NCBI GenBank assembly: GCA_023144005.1
Contig: JAGLGN010000019.1
Location: forward strand, 1 to 51,969
Length of the DNA stretch: 51,969 nucleotides
Reading direction: 5' to 3'
DNA from: a bacterium
GTDB taxonomy: Bacteria; AUK180
The translations under genes were made by a program, and so were the position numbers. This document shows, piece after piece, positions 25,204 through 33,401 of this stretch (positions are counted from its first letter, which is position 1; each line of letters opens with the position of its first letter). The notes beneath the pieces are model-generated. The model did no database searches and had not been told where the DNA came from. It was given only the letters and a program-made list of their open reading frames with translations.

Positions 25204-25512
25204 CTAGTTCTTTTCTTTTTCTGAACGGAAACCAATATTTGTGCCCTCTTCGCCCTTTGGCAGGCGAACGTTTCCATGTGCTTTTTCGTAATCCGAAACC
25301 CTTTGTTTCAAAATGAGTGAAAGCAATTTCGCATTCTTCGGACTTAAAATAATTCGGGATTTCACCTCAGCTGCCGGCATTCCCGGAATCATTCTCGCGA
25401 AATCAATGATGAATTCAGAATCACTGAAAATGATATTCGCAAGATTCGCATATTCACCGCTGGAGGTGTTCTCATCGATCTTAAATTCCACTTTTCTTCT
25501 TTTCTCAGCCAT
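25204..25512 (-). CDS. DUF3467-type small protein
   Basis: Cytoplasmic protein of 102 residues. The start at 25512 follows AGAGGAAA; an upstream in-frame start would overlap the preceding gene without a ribosome site. The pattern GEYANLANIIFSDSEFIIDF, PGMPAAEVKSRIILSPKNAK and a YEKAHGN end is that of the DUF3467 family, which has no established function. It follows alr by 11 bases and is the last gene of the group read from 33015. Confidence 0.8.
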   Translation of the reverse strand: MAEKRRKVEFKIDENTSSGEYANLANIIFSDSEFIIDFARMIPGMPAAEVKSRIILSPKNAKLLSLILKQRVSDYEKAHGNVRLPKGEEGTNIGFRSEKEKN

Positions 25513-25523
25513 ATATTTCCTCT

Positions 25524-27377
25524 TTACTCCCAATAAAATATGATCCCGTTCTCAGGGAAGATAAACTCATTCGGTTCTATTGTGATCTTCATTGAATCCT
25601 TGTTCCGACTTTGTGTGATACGAAGGTCCTTTGTGGAGAAAAAGGGAAAATGCTTTAGATCAACATCTGCCAGCTTGAACTCAACTTCTGCTCCCTTCGT
25701 GAAATCTGAAAAATACACCGGGAATACCCGGCTGTCCGCCGGATAATATGTCTCCATCTTAATTGAAAATTCACTTAGATTGCGGCCTGAAATGTCTGTG
25801 CGGTAATGAAAACAATACCCGCCGTCAAGTTCGCTTTCCGAGACCTTTTCAACATCCTTTCCACCAATGGTAAATGATCCGATCAGGAGGTCTTCATTAT
25901 TTATTTCCGGCCGATCAAGAAGCCATCTATAGATATATTTACGGTCGTGGATCATTTTGTCCAGAAGATCGGAATTATTGGCGATCCCGATATACAGATC
26001 TGTCTGATTGATCCATTTTTTGAAAGTGATCGAGGTGAGTACCTTAAAATACTCCCCTTCAAGCGGCAGCAGCTCAATATGATATCTAAGGTCCTCCCGG
26101 ATAAGGTCCCAGGAGTCACCGAAGAGTTTTTTTACAATATCATTTTTGATCTTGGACTGAAAATCAGTGTTGAGGTCAATGCCGTAAACCTTTTTCAGCA
26201 GATCGGGAAACTTGATCTCCCTGATCAGAGAAGGTAATGCCGAAGAATTCGATCTCGTGTCTTTTTCAATATTATATATCTTCACAGCGCGCCGGCCGGC
26301 ATTAGTAAGTATCTCATAATTTATCGTATTCGAGGCCTTTGACAGATCATCCGCGCTTTGTGTTAATGCGCCGTCGCGGCCCATTATTGTAACATTATCT
26401 CCTTTGCCGATCTCAGATACCGCATCCGTAACATCAGCCATGACCATATCCATTGACACTCTTCCCACCAGTGGGAAGCGCTGACCGTTAATAAGGACAA
26501 GAGCGCTATGTGATGCCTGGCGGAATAAACCGTCAGCGTAGCCTATCGGAATGACTGCGATCTTGGTGTCCCTCTGCGTAATGAAGGTTCTCCCGTAAGA
26601 TATGCTTTCCCCTTTCTCATATTCCTTTATCAAGGTAACCTTGCTCTTGAACGACATTATCGGTTCGACCGGAAAACTTCCCCTTTCCCCGTTCGGAAAA
26701 TATCCATAAGAGAGAAGCCCGATGCGGATCATCGTGAAGAACGATTCCTTGTAATTGAGAAAGCCGCCTGAATTTGCCATATGTATCAGCGGAGCGGAAT
26801 ATCCTTTCGATCCCAGAGTTTTCACGAATTCCTTGAATTCAGCGCCTTGGGACAGTGAGAACTCATTTTTTTCCTCTGATATGGGAAAATGCGAGAAGAT
26901 GCCTTCGACGCGGAGATTTGATAATTGGAATATATTTTCTATCTGTGATCGATTTACCGCGGTAAATCCGCCGCGGCCCATTCCGGTATCCACCTCTATA
27001 TGGATCGGGATAATTTTGCTTGACCTTTCTGAAAGCATCTGTCCGAATTCTAATGACGATACCGACGGGGTCAGATCGTAACTCAGAATATCTTCGATCT
27101 CTTCCTCTAATGACGGCCCGAGAATTATAATGGGGACATCAATGCCGCTTTCTCTTAAAAGGACACCTTCCACCGCATTGGCAACACCCAGATACTGTAT
27201 ATTCATTCCCAGGGCCGCTTTTGATATTTCGACCGCGCCATGGCCGTAGGCATCTGCCTTTACAACCTGAAGATACTTTACATCAGATGGCAACTTGCTT
27301 AAAATATTGGAGAGATTTTGCTTGAAACGAATAAGGTCGATCTCGATCCAGCTTCTGTAAAATGAGGTTTTATTCAT
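25524..27377 (-). CDS. alr: Alanine racemase with a large C-terminal extension
   Basis: PLP enzyme that makes D-alanine for peptidoglycan. The start at 27377 gives the canonical N terminus (MNKTSFYRSWIEIDLIRFKQ), and PLP Lys40 lies in VVKADAYGHG. The second catalytic site is Tyr in ESISYGRTF, and RVSMDMVMADVT and ILTNAGRRA are conserved. The racemase ends near residue 370. A further region of about 245 residues (371-617) follows, with no hydrophobic helix and many aromatic/charged strands (for example TSITFKKWINQTDLYIGI, METYYPADSRVFPVYFSD, EPNEFIFPENGIIFYWE). I do not recognise it. The frame is continuous, so this is a real fusion and not a missed stop. It overlaps the nitroreductase gene by 8 bases. 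Confidence 0.93.
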   Translation of the reverse strand: MNKTSFYRSWIEIDLIRFKQNLSNILSKLPSDVKYLQVVKADAYGHGAVEISKAALGMNIQYLGVANAVEGVLLRESGIDVPIIILGPSLEEEIEDILSYDLTPSVSSLEFGQMLSERSSKIIPIHIEVDTGMGRGGFTAVNRSQIENIFQLSNLRVEGIFSHFPISEEKNEFSLSQGAEFKEFVKTLGSKGYSAPLIHMANSGGFLNYKESFFTMIRIGLLSYGYFPNGERGSFPVEPIMSFKSKVTLIKEYEKGESISYGRTFITQRDTKIAVIPIGYADGLFRQASHSALVLINGQRFPLVGRVSMDMVMADVTDAVSEIGKGDNVTIMGRDGALTQSADDLSKASNTINYEILTNAGRRAVKIYNIEKDTRSNSSALPSLIREIKFPDLLKKVYGIDLNTDFQSKIKNDIVKKLFGDSWDLIREDLRYHIELLPLEGEYFKVLTSITFKKWINQTDLYIGIANNSDLLDKMIHDRKYIYRWLLDRPEINNEDLLIGSFTIGGKDVEKVSESELDGGYCFHYRTDISGRNLSEFSIKMETYYPADSRVFPVYFSDFTKGAEVEFKLADVDLKHFPFFSTKDLRITQSRNKDSMKITIEPNEFIFPENGIIFYWE

Positions 27378-27879
27378 ACTTGTTATGGCAATAAAATTCT
27401 TTAAGATCCTTACGGGGGCGTGACTCCGGGGCCTCATCAGCATATCCAAGCGTAAGGATCTGTATCACTTCCATCTCCGTAGGTATCGAAAGAAGCCTCT
27501 TGACCTGATCATTGAAGAACGAGCCGATGTAGCATGTGCCCAGCCCTTCTTTCTCTGCCTGAAGCACCATGTTCTGCAAAACGATCGTTGTGTCAACGGT
27601 ACCGGCATTTACCCCGCATCTCATCGTATAGGAAGTGTCGGTCGAGACAGCAACAAGAAGCGCGGCAGCTGTCTTGACAAAGGCCTGTCCGTTGCAGGCA
27701 TCTACCATCTTCATCTTCAATTCCGGATCGGTAACAATGATCACCTTCCATTCCTGCCGATTACGGGCAGTGGGAGCCAAACGGCCGGCTTCCAGAATAT
27801 TCAGTAATTTGGATTCTTCGATAGGAGTGTCTTTATACTTTCTAATACTTCGTCTTTTTGAAATCTCTTCTAAAACCAT
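27370..27879 (-). CDS. Nitroreductase-family flavoprotein
   Basis: FMN-dependent NAD(P)H oxidoreductase of 169 residues, a short member of the family. The start is taken at 27879, where AAGGTGAT is well spaced; GTG at 27891 is too close to it. The N-terminal RRSIRKYKDTPI (FMN phosphate-binding Arg/Ser) and LEAGRLAPTARNRQEWKVIIV are typical. EKEGLGTCYIGSFFNDQVKRLLSIPTE-type sequence near the C terminus supports the fold. The substrate is unknown. It overlaps alr by 8 bases and follows a lipoprotein gene by 27 bases. Confidence 0.88.
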   Translation of the reverse strand: MVLEEISKRRSIRKYKDTPIEESKLLNILEAGRLAPTARNRQEWKVIIVTDPELKMKMVDACNGQAFVKTAAALLVAVSTDTSYTMRCGVNAGTVDTTIVLQNMVLQAEKEGLGTCYIGSFFNDQVKRLLSIPTEMEVIQILTLGYADEAPESRPRKDLKEFYCHNKYE

Positions 27880-27906
27880 AGTTTTGATCACCTTTCAGTT
27901 CGTTTC

Positions 27907-28335
27907 TTAATCTTTGTCCTTATCTTTTCCTTTGCCTTTCTTCCCTTTCTTTTTCTTTATCTTGTCTTTAGCTGAATCCTTTTTGTTCTCCTTAGCCTTT
28001 TTACCGGTTTTTATGCGTGCTTTGGCCTTGTTCGCCATAAATTTCCGGGCTTTCAGCAATCCCGGAGGGAGACCCTTTTTGACATGAACCCACGGGCCTT
28101 TCCAGAACTGAGACGCATACCAGTACCCCTGATCGAGTATAAACCATCTGCCGTCAAAGAAAAACGCCACCGAAGGGTGTCCCTTGACATAATAAACCGC
28201 AGTAAAACCCGGAACTACAATGATCTCCGGAGCAGAATAGAACATCAATTTGGGTTTTGGCGGTACATGCCTGACATAGACCCTGCACGAAATAAATGCT
28301 GTGATGATCAACAAAAAGAGAGCAATGCGTTTCAT
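27907..28335 (-). CDS. Small lipoprotein with aromatic core and Lys-rich tail
   Basis: A 142-residue predicted lipoprotein. GGAGG precedes the ATG at 28335, and the signal peptide ends at Cys17 in AFISC. The core (about 20-90) is rich in Tyr/Trp (DGRWFILDQGYWYASQFW, GPWVHVKKGLP) and ends with PPGLL. This resembles short proteobacterial lipoproteins with repeated YW/GPW motifs whose function is unknown. The last 45 residues are almost all Lys with Asp/Gly and could bind wall polymers or polyphosphate; that is inference. Its ribosome site lies in the last codons of the MoaD-like gene. Confidence 0.7.
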   Translation of the reverse strand: MKRIALFLLIITAFISCRVYVRHVPPKPKLMFYSAPEIIVVPGFTAVYYVKGHPSVAFFFDGRWFILDQGYWYASQFWKGPWVHVKKGLPPGLLKARKFMANKAKARIKTGKKAKENKKDSAKDKIKKKKGKKGKGKDKDKD

Positions 28336-28336
28336 A

Positions 28337-28561
28337 TCAACCTCCACTAAGAAATGGAATGAGTTTAAGATTCCCTCCCTCAGGTATAATAGCTCCCCTT
28401 TTCAAGGGAGTTCCGTTAAGAATAAAGTATCCGATAATATCAGGTTCAAGTCCCAATTCGATCAGCAATTGCTCCAATACCGTCCCTTCGGGAACAGAAA
28501 CGGTCTTTTCGTCGGGAGCTGTCGCATTAAAGTAGCGGAATCCTGATATCTTTAACTTCAT
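28337..28561 (-). CDS. MoaD/ThiS-like ubiquitin-fold sulfur carrier
   Basis: A 74-residue protein with the ubiquitin-like beta-grasp pattern. It begins MKLKISGFRYFNATAPDEK, has a helix around VLEQLLIELGL, then YFILNGTPLKRG, and ends in FLSGG. A C-terminal Gly-Gly is required for adenylation and thiocarboxylate formation in MoaD and ThiS. No MoeB/ThiF-type activator or partner enzyme is in the window, so the pathway is not known. The last two codons also form the ribosome site of the next gene, which starts one base after the stop. Confidence 0.75.
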   Translation of the reverse strand: MKLKISGFRYFNATAPDEKTVSVPEGTVLEQLLIELGLEPDIIGYFILNGTPLKRGAIIPEGGNLKLIPFLSGG

Positions 28562-28581
28562 CTATAGAGTATCTGCATAAA

Positions 28582-30738
28582 TTATGCCTTTTTCTCTTCA
28601 TTAGCGTCCACATCATCGTAACTGTAATAGTAGGTCTGGCCGTAATAGTAATAATAATACCCATAGCCGCCCCTGAGAGGGATGCCGTTGAGGATAAGGC
28701 CAAGAATATTGCCTCCGCTCTTTTTGATATTTTCTAATGCTATCTGTACCCTGTGCCTCCCTATCTGATTGGATCTGATGACAAAGAGAACACCGTCCAG
28801 TTTATTTGAGAGGACGACGGCATCGGTAAGCGCATTCACCGGGGGCGTGTCAAAAATGATATATTCATATCCCAATGCCGAAAGCTTATCAATAAGCTCA
28901 AATACCTTAGGAGAATCGAGATATTCGCTTGAATTATGTGTATGCGGTCCGCAAGTAATAAGGTCATGATAGGGATTCACGCCTGCTTGAATGATCTTTT
29001 TTACATCAGTGATGCTCGATTCGAAATAATCGGTCAAGCCAACATTATTTACCCTTTCAAAGATCCTGTGCTGTGCGGGTTTTCTCATATCGGCATCGAT
29101 CAGAACGGTCTTCTTTCTGTTCAAGGAAAGGATTATTGAAAGGTTGGCTCCGGTGATCGACTTACCTTCCTTTGTTTCAGAACTGGTGACCAACATGGTT
29201 TTGGCACCTTCCTTATTTTTGAATTCTTTACTGTAGGATAAAAGAGTTCTCAATTCTTTATAGGATTCATTGATAGTAGATTTCTTGCTGATATTGGTGA
29301 TAAGATTCTCCTTGAAGGAACGCGTAATATATTTCGCGCGCTGGCCGGTAATAATCGCCCATTTACTCAATTTTTCATCACCTTTATATATTTCAGGGAT
29401 CTTCCCGATCAGATTCGCGTCGAATATCTTCTCAATATTATCAGAGGGTTTTACCGTAGTGTCAATATATTCGATAAGAAAAGCAAAGCCCACAGAAACA
29501 ATGAGGGCGAGCAATGTGATGAAGAGAAGGTATCTGACCTTACTGGTAGTTATGGGCCTGGAGGGTTGGATCGCTCTGTCCACGACCCTTATAGTACTTC
29601 CTTGAGTGATCTTTGCCAATTCCAGTTCTTTCTCCTGCTCAAGGAGAATATTATACAATTTCTCATTGATGGTCAGATCAGCCATCAGGTCCTGATATTC
29701 CATTTCCTTTTCAGGAATGCTTTTATGCTGCTGCTCCATGCTCTGCAGAATAAAATCGGTCTTAACGATCTCGTAGTTCAACTCCACAAGTCGCTGCTCT
29801 AAAAGAGTTTTCTGCGAGTATAAAGAGAGTAGAGAAACATTAGAATCAGTTGATGATATTCGGTTAAAGAGCTTATTCTTAAGATCATCAAGCTTTATCT
29901 TCACTGCCTTTATATACGAGGACCCTTCTTTATATACCATGGATGCTTCTTCATATTCCTGCTGCAATTTCTTGTATGCTGCATACTCGGGAGAGGTTTC
30001 GATATCATTGATGATCTTGGCTTCTCCGGAATCCTTTATCTTACTTAATTCGCGATTGACCTTGGCAAGTGTCTCATTTACCGACTTCCTTTCCATAATG
30101 GATGTTGTTTTAGATAAGCGCAGCGCCGAAAATCGCTCTACCAGGTTCTGCATCTCTGTTTTCACATCCACGATCCCGTTCTTCTCTTTGAAATCCCTGA
30201 TCTTCTCCTGAATACACTTTCTGTCAGCGCCGACCACCTGAAGCTGTTCTTGAATATAATTCTTTGCCTTAACCGAATCCTCGGTCATAAAGCCGGTCTG
30301 AAGAATAATATACTGATCAATAAGTGTATTTATGAATAGAGCCACATGCTCTTTATCTGGGAGTGTCCCTGATACCTTGATCAGATTTGTCCCCTCCTCG
30401 GTCTCAACAAAGAGATGCGAGCGGAGATACCCGATCGAATAGGGCAGGTCCAGAATTTTTCTTGTCTTTTCCAAGACCTGATTGGAAACGATCGTCAAGG
30501 AGTATGTTTTCACAAGATACCTTATGGTGCCGGACATAAAATACCTGGACATATCGTTCGTTCCACTCATCTGATAATTTACCAGTATCTTTGTTTGCGC
30601 CGCGTACATCTCTTGACTCTTCATAACCACGAACATTCCCGAAATAAATAAGATCAGAAACAGTAGAAGAACCAACCACTTATACTTGAACACAATGCTC
30701 AAGTAACGATATAAATTCATGCTGCCTTCATTATCCAT
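28582..30738 (-). CDS. Wzc-like polysaccharide co-polymerase / tyrosine autokinase
   Basis: Inner-membrane protein of 718 residues that controls polymerisation and export of surface polysaccharide. The start at 30738 follows AAGGAG. Domains: Wzz region with the first transmembrane helix (about 22-42), a long coiled-coil periplasmic segment, the second helix (about 425-450, LLFITLLALIVSVGFAFLI), then a cytoplasmic BY-kinase. Kinase motifs are SSETKEGKSITGANLS (Walker A), VLIDADMRKP (A') and YIIFDTPPV (Walker B). The C-terminal tail (about 689-718) has a cluster of 11 tyrosines, the autophosphorylation site of this kinase family. It follows the flippase-like gene with an 8-base overlap; the Wza-like partner is two genes upstream. 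Confidence 0.93.
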   Translation of the reverse strand: MDNEGSMNLYRYLSIVFKYKWLVLLLFLILFISGMFVVMKSQEMYAAQTKILVNYQMSGTNDMSRYFMSGTIRYLVKTYSLTIVSNQVLEKTRKILDLPYSIGYLRSHLFVETEEGTNLIKVSGTLPDKEHVALFINTLIDQYIILQTGFMTEDSVKAKNYIQEQLQVVGADRKCIQEKIRDFKEKNGIVDVKTEMQNLVERFSALRLSKTTSIMERKSVNETLAKVNRELSKIKDSGEAKIINDIETSPEYAAYKKLQQEYEEASMVYKEGSSYIKAVKIKLDDLKNKLFNRISSTDSNVSLLSLYSQKTLLEQRLVELNYEIVKTDFILQSMEQQHKSIPEKEMEYQDLMADLTINEKLYNILLEQEKELELAKITQGSTIRVVDRAIQPSRPITTSKVRYLLFITLLALIVSVGFAFLIEYIDTTVKPSDNIEKIFDANLIGKIPEIYKGDEKLSKWAIITGQRAKYITRSFKENLITNISKKSTINESYKELRTLLSYSKEFKNKEGAKTMLVTSSETKEGKSITGANLSIILSLNRKKTVLIDADMRKPAQHRIFERVNNVGLTDYFESSITDVKKIIQAGVNPYHDLITCGPHTHNSSEYLDSPKVFELIDKLSALGYEYIIFDTPPVNALTDAVVLSNKLDGVLFVIRSNQIGRHRVQIALENIKKSGGNILGLILNGIPLRGGYGYYYYYYGQTYYYSYDDVDANEEKKA

Positions 30739-31690
30739 CAATTTTCTCCTTTTCTCCGAAGAGATAAAGAACACCGCCCGGGATACACATGAGAATATAC
30801 AATCCCACATATAAAAGGGCCAATGCCAATGCCGGAATCTTTCCGATCCCGTAAAGTGCGAGCAGAGAAACAAATGCCTGCTCTCTTACTCCGAAACCGC
30901 CAACAGATATAGGTATCATTGATACCACGAATATTATCGGCATGACTATAAAATATTGCTCAACAGCTAAAGTGACACCCTCCAGGCCGGTCCCCAAAAG
31001 GGATACCGCCAGAATAAGAGCCAATTGGGCCGCGAAGGAATATGCCAGCGCTATGTAATACAGCTTTTTCTGATCCTTGGTCTTCAGAAAGAATCTGTAG
31101 CTTTCTTTGATCCGATGAAGAAATTTGATCTTATCTTCAAAGGGTTTAAAGAAGATACGGTAAACCATTCCGGAAAGCCGGGTGGAGAAGATCATTATCG
31201 TAAGAACGATGCAGATCGCACCGAAACCGCCGAGAAGGTAAAGCGAATTGCCCTTCAGATAGGATGCGCCTCCGATAAGGATCGCCACAAAAAGGTACAC
31301 GAGCATGGTCAATAAGCCCAACAGGCGGTCTATAAAGGTTATCAATAACCCGGAAGGGACATCATTCACGGCCTTGCCTAATTTGTATCCCTTGACAGCG
31401 TCGCCGCCGACAGCGGTGGGAAGTGCCTGATTGAAAAACAGGCCGATAAGATAATATCTGAGTACCTTTAAAAAAGATAGTTTCTGAGGAAATACCTTAA
31501 AAAGCGTAGATATTCTCAAGGTCATCAAAACGGTATTAACCATGAAGAGGATAAATGCCCAGACAACCATCATCTTATCAGAACTGATGAACGCGTCCTT
31601 CAAAAGAGAAAATTCGATCTTTCTGAAAACAAAATATAAAAAGAGCAGAGTTAAAACAATGCGGACAATATTAAATAACTTCTTTCCCAT
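30731..31690 (-). CDS. LPG-synthase-type (UPF0104) flippase-like membrane protein
   Basis: Multi-pass membrane protein of 319 residues with about eight helices. The pattern RISTLFKVFPQKLSFLKVLR, GLFFNQALPTAVGGDAVKGY and FIDRLLGLLTMLVYL near the middle, with SVGGFGVREQAFVSLLALYG towards the end, is that of the UPF0104/lysylphosphatidylglycerol synthase transmembrane family (AglD-like). Members move or modify lipid-linked precursors, and here it lies between the export protein and the co-polymerase. It probably handles a lipid-linked glycan intermediate. Its ATG immediately follows the stop of the Wza-like gene with no spacer. Confidence 0.85.
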   Translation of the reverse strand: MGKKLFNIVRIVLTLLFLYFVFRKIEFSLLKDAFISSDKMMVVWAFILFMVNTVLMTLRISTLFKVFPQKLSFLKVLRYYLIGLFFNQALPTAVGGDAVKGYKLGKAVNDVPSGLLITFIDRLLGLLTMLVYLFVAILIGGASYLKGNSLYLLGGFGAICIVLTIMIFSTRLSGMVYRIFFKPFEDKIKFLHRIKESYRFFLKTKDQKKLYYIALAYSFAAQLALILAVSLLGTGLEGVTLAVEQYFIVMPIIFVVSMIPISVGGFGVREQAFVSLLALYGIGKIPALALALLYVGLYILMCIPGGVLYLFGEKEKIDG

Positions 31691-32323
31691 TTACTCCACA
31701 TTGAAATACTTAAAGATCACGATGAGAGAACTTACAAGAGACACTATCTGAACCGTCGTTTGAAGGTCCAGGTATAAGAATTTTTTCGGTACATATACAA
31801 TGTCACCGGTATTAAGAATTGCGGACTTTCTTAAAACAGGATCACCTGTTTTTATAAGTTTGTTCACATTGATCTTTACCACCGTCCCGTCAGCGCGGAT
31901 GATCTTCACCCTGCTGAGAGAAGCTTTTCTCAGATTCACACCACCGGCAGCAAGAGCTTCCACCACAGTGCTCCCCTGAGGCAAAGAAACGAGTTCGCCA
32001 CCGTCCTGCGAAAACGCCATTACCCCGACACTTATGGGTGCTTTCTCGATAATAATGGATAGGATCTCAGGGTTATTAAAGATCACATTGTATTTCTCGG
32101 AAATGATCTCATTGAATTCTTCCATTGTTAAGCCGGAGGCGCGGATCTCACCAATATAAGGCAATGAGAGCGTTCCATCAGCTTGAATAACGAAAGGAAT
32201 ATTGGAAAAATCCTTGACGCCCTGAATAACGATCTTCAGCCTGTCTCCTTGTTTCAATTCATAAGAATATACAGGCAAAGAAATAAGCAATATAACTAAT
32301 AAAATTAAAAATCGCTTTATCAT
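31691..32323 (-). CDS. Wza-like outer-membrane polysaccharide export protein
   Basis: A 210-residue OPX protein. The signal peptide (about 1-20, FLILLVILLISLPVYS) is not a lipoprotein type. The polysaccharide-export domain follows: YELKQGDRLKIVIQGV, IQADGTLSLPYIGEI, and LTMEEFNEIISEKY. One SLBB-like beta-grasp domain comes next (about 105-170, AFSQDGGELVSLPQGSTVVEAL, NTGDIVYVPKK). A C-terminal helix (about 185-205, VQIVSLVSSLIVIFKYF) probably spans the outer membrane as in Wza. It is shorter than E. coli Wza, with one SLBB. It is grouped with the co-polymerase kinase, its expected partner. Confidence 0.9.
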   Translation of the reverse strand: MIKRFLILLVILLISLPVYSYELKQGDRLKIVIQGVKDFSNIPFVIQADGTLSLPYIGEIRASGLTMEEFNEIISEKYNVIFNNPEILSIIIEKAPISVGVMAFSQDGGELVSLPQGSTVVEALAAGGVNLRKASLSRVKIIRADGTVVKINVNKLIKTGDPVLRKSAILNTGDIVYVPKKFLYLDLQTTVQIVSLVSSLIVIFKYFNVE

Positions 32324-32331
32324 ATGCCGGA

Positions 32332-33015
32332 CTAGCGGGGTATTCTAAATACCTGTTTTGGGAAAATAAGATCGGGGTCCCTTATCTGATCTTTGTTCTC
32401 TTTGTAGATCTTCGGCCATTGGAAAGGATCTCCGTATATCTTTTCTTTTTTGGCGATATTCCAAAGGCAGTCACCTTTAATGACGGTATATGCAGTAGGT
32501 TTATTTTTCTTGATCTCTAAACCCTTATTGAATGTATCCATTGCCATGGTCAGGGTCTCAAGGGCCTTGTCATATTCACCCGCTTCGTATTCCGCCTTGG
32601 CCTGTTCGATCAGATCAAGTGTTTTCTGATAGACCTCTTTTTCCGTTTTGATCTCATCGACCGCAGCGGTAAGGTCGGCAAGTTTAGTTTCATATTCGTC
32701 CTTTACGACAATTACTCTCTCGGCTTCTTTCTTTGCCGCGATGGCATCGGCTTTCGCTTTATTTGCCAGCTCTATTGTCTTGTTGGCGTAGATTTCGACA
32801 TCGTCACCCTTTTTCCCTTCATAAGCCTCTTGTGCGCTCTTGAACGCGGCCTCGGCTTCCTTGAGCTGCTCATCTTCTGCGCCTTCTGTCTGTTTTGCAG
32901 ATTCCAGGGCAGCTTTCGCATCGTTCATCAAGGGATCATATTTCTTCATATTCTTACATCCGGTAAGTGCAATCACTGCTATAAGTACAATTATCAGCCA
33001 CGATCGTCTGTTCAT
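32332..33015 (-). CDS. LysM-domain lipoprotein
   Basis: Predicted lipoprotein of 227 residues. AGGAGG precedes the ATG at 33015. The lipobox is IALTGC with Cys20. Residues 30-165 are Ala/Glu/Lys-rich coiled coil (DUF4398-like: AEAAFKSAQEAYEGKKGDDVEIYANKTI is the repeat type). A C-terminal LysM domain (about 175-227) binds peptidoglycan: YTVIKGDCLWNIAKKEKIYG, FQWPKIYKENKDQI and DLIFPKQVF. It would anchor to the outer membrane and touch the wall. It is the first gene of the export cluster behind a strong promoter. Confidence 0.88.
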   Translation of the reverse strand: MNRRSWLIIVLIAVIALTGCKNMKKYDPLMNDAKAALESAKQTEGAEDEQLKEAEAAFKSAQEAYEGKKGDDVEIYANKTIELANKAKADAIAAKKEAERVIVVKDEYETKLADLTAAVDEIKTEKEVYQKTLDLIEQAKAEYEAGEYDKALETLTMAMDTFNKGLEIKKNKPTAYTVIKGDCLWNIAKKEKIYGDPFQWPKIYKENKDQIRDPDLIFPKQVFRIPR

Positions 33016-33051
33016 CGCAATCCTCCTGCGTCTCAAATTCTTAACATTGAT

Positions 33052-33080
33052 ATTATAATACATTATACCTGAAATTTCAA
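33052..33080 (-). promoter_or_regulatory. Sigma70-type promoter of the LysM/export operon
   Basis: On the minus strand TTGAAA (33080-33075), a 17-base spacer and TATAAT (33057-33052). The start would be near 33045, about 30 bases before the LysM lipoprotein ATG. The genes down to 25204 follow with gaps of less than 30 bases or with overlaps. Confidence 0.75.
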
Positions 33081-33172
33081 CTAAATCCGAACCTTATTTG
33101 GGATCAGGTCAAACTCTGGCTCTGCTTCCGGGATTTGAAGTACAAGGTGGAAGAATATAACACCACAATAGT

Positions 33173-33332
33173 CACACCCGTAACCGGAAAACCGGTATTT
33201 CGCTTAACACAATAGATCTTCTTTTACAATCATTCCCTTGGGGAACGGAGTGCGACGAACGACCGTCTATCCCGATGTAAAAGTTCCAAGCAAAGAGTTG
33301 GCAGGAAGCAGAGCGTGAAAACTCCTTGCCAT
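33173..33332 (+). repeat. Intergenic repeat family, copy C (diverged)
   Basis: Shares the 5' module (CCGTAACCGG... TATTTCGCTTAA... TTTTACAATC) and the 3' module starting CCCGATGTAAAAGTTCCAAG with copy B. The stem is GCAAAGAGTT (33290-33299) against AACTCCTTGC (33320-33329), with one mismatch, so this copy looks older. It ends about 70 bases before the bioY start. Confidence 0.75.
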
Positions 33333-33359
33333 GCGGATAATGTCGGGAAGATACTAGAT

Positions 33360-33382
33360 ATTTCAGAGAAATCCGGTATAAT
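33360..33382 (+). promoter_or_regulatory. Possible bioY promoter with overlapping inverted repeat
   Basis: TATAAT at 33377-33382 is 20 bases before the bioY ATG. The -35 position has no good match. ATTTC-aga-GAAAT (33360-33372) is a perfect 5-3-5 inverted repeat between the -35 and -10 positions and could be an operator. It does not resemble the known BirA operator well enough to name a regulator. Confidence 0.35.
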
Positions 33383-33401
33383 GGAAGAGCAGGAGAGTGT
33401 T

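Larger units (their letters stand above)
33081..33401. other. Divergent intergenic region with repeat copy C
   Basis: About 320 bases between the LysM promoter and bioY. No gene is visible. An in-frame ATG at 33315 in front of bioY lies in the repeat hairpin and is not taken as the start. The region is mainly repeat copy C (33173-33332) and a short inverted repeat before bioY. Confidence 0.6.

Noticed and set aside
24917-25204. Open frame of 95 codons on the minus strand
   Set aside because: It is built from hairpins and a simple tandem repeat, has no ribosome site, and shows no protein-like pattern.
33315-33401. Longer bioY N terminus starting in repeat copy C
   Set aside because: The extra 29 residues come from repeat sequence and a promoter-like region; the ATG at 33402 has AGGAGAG before it and begins just before the first helix.
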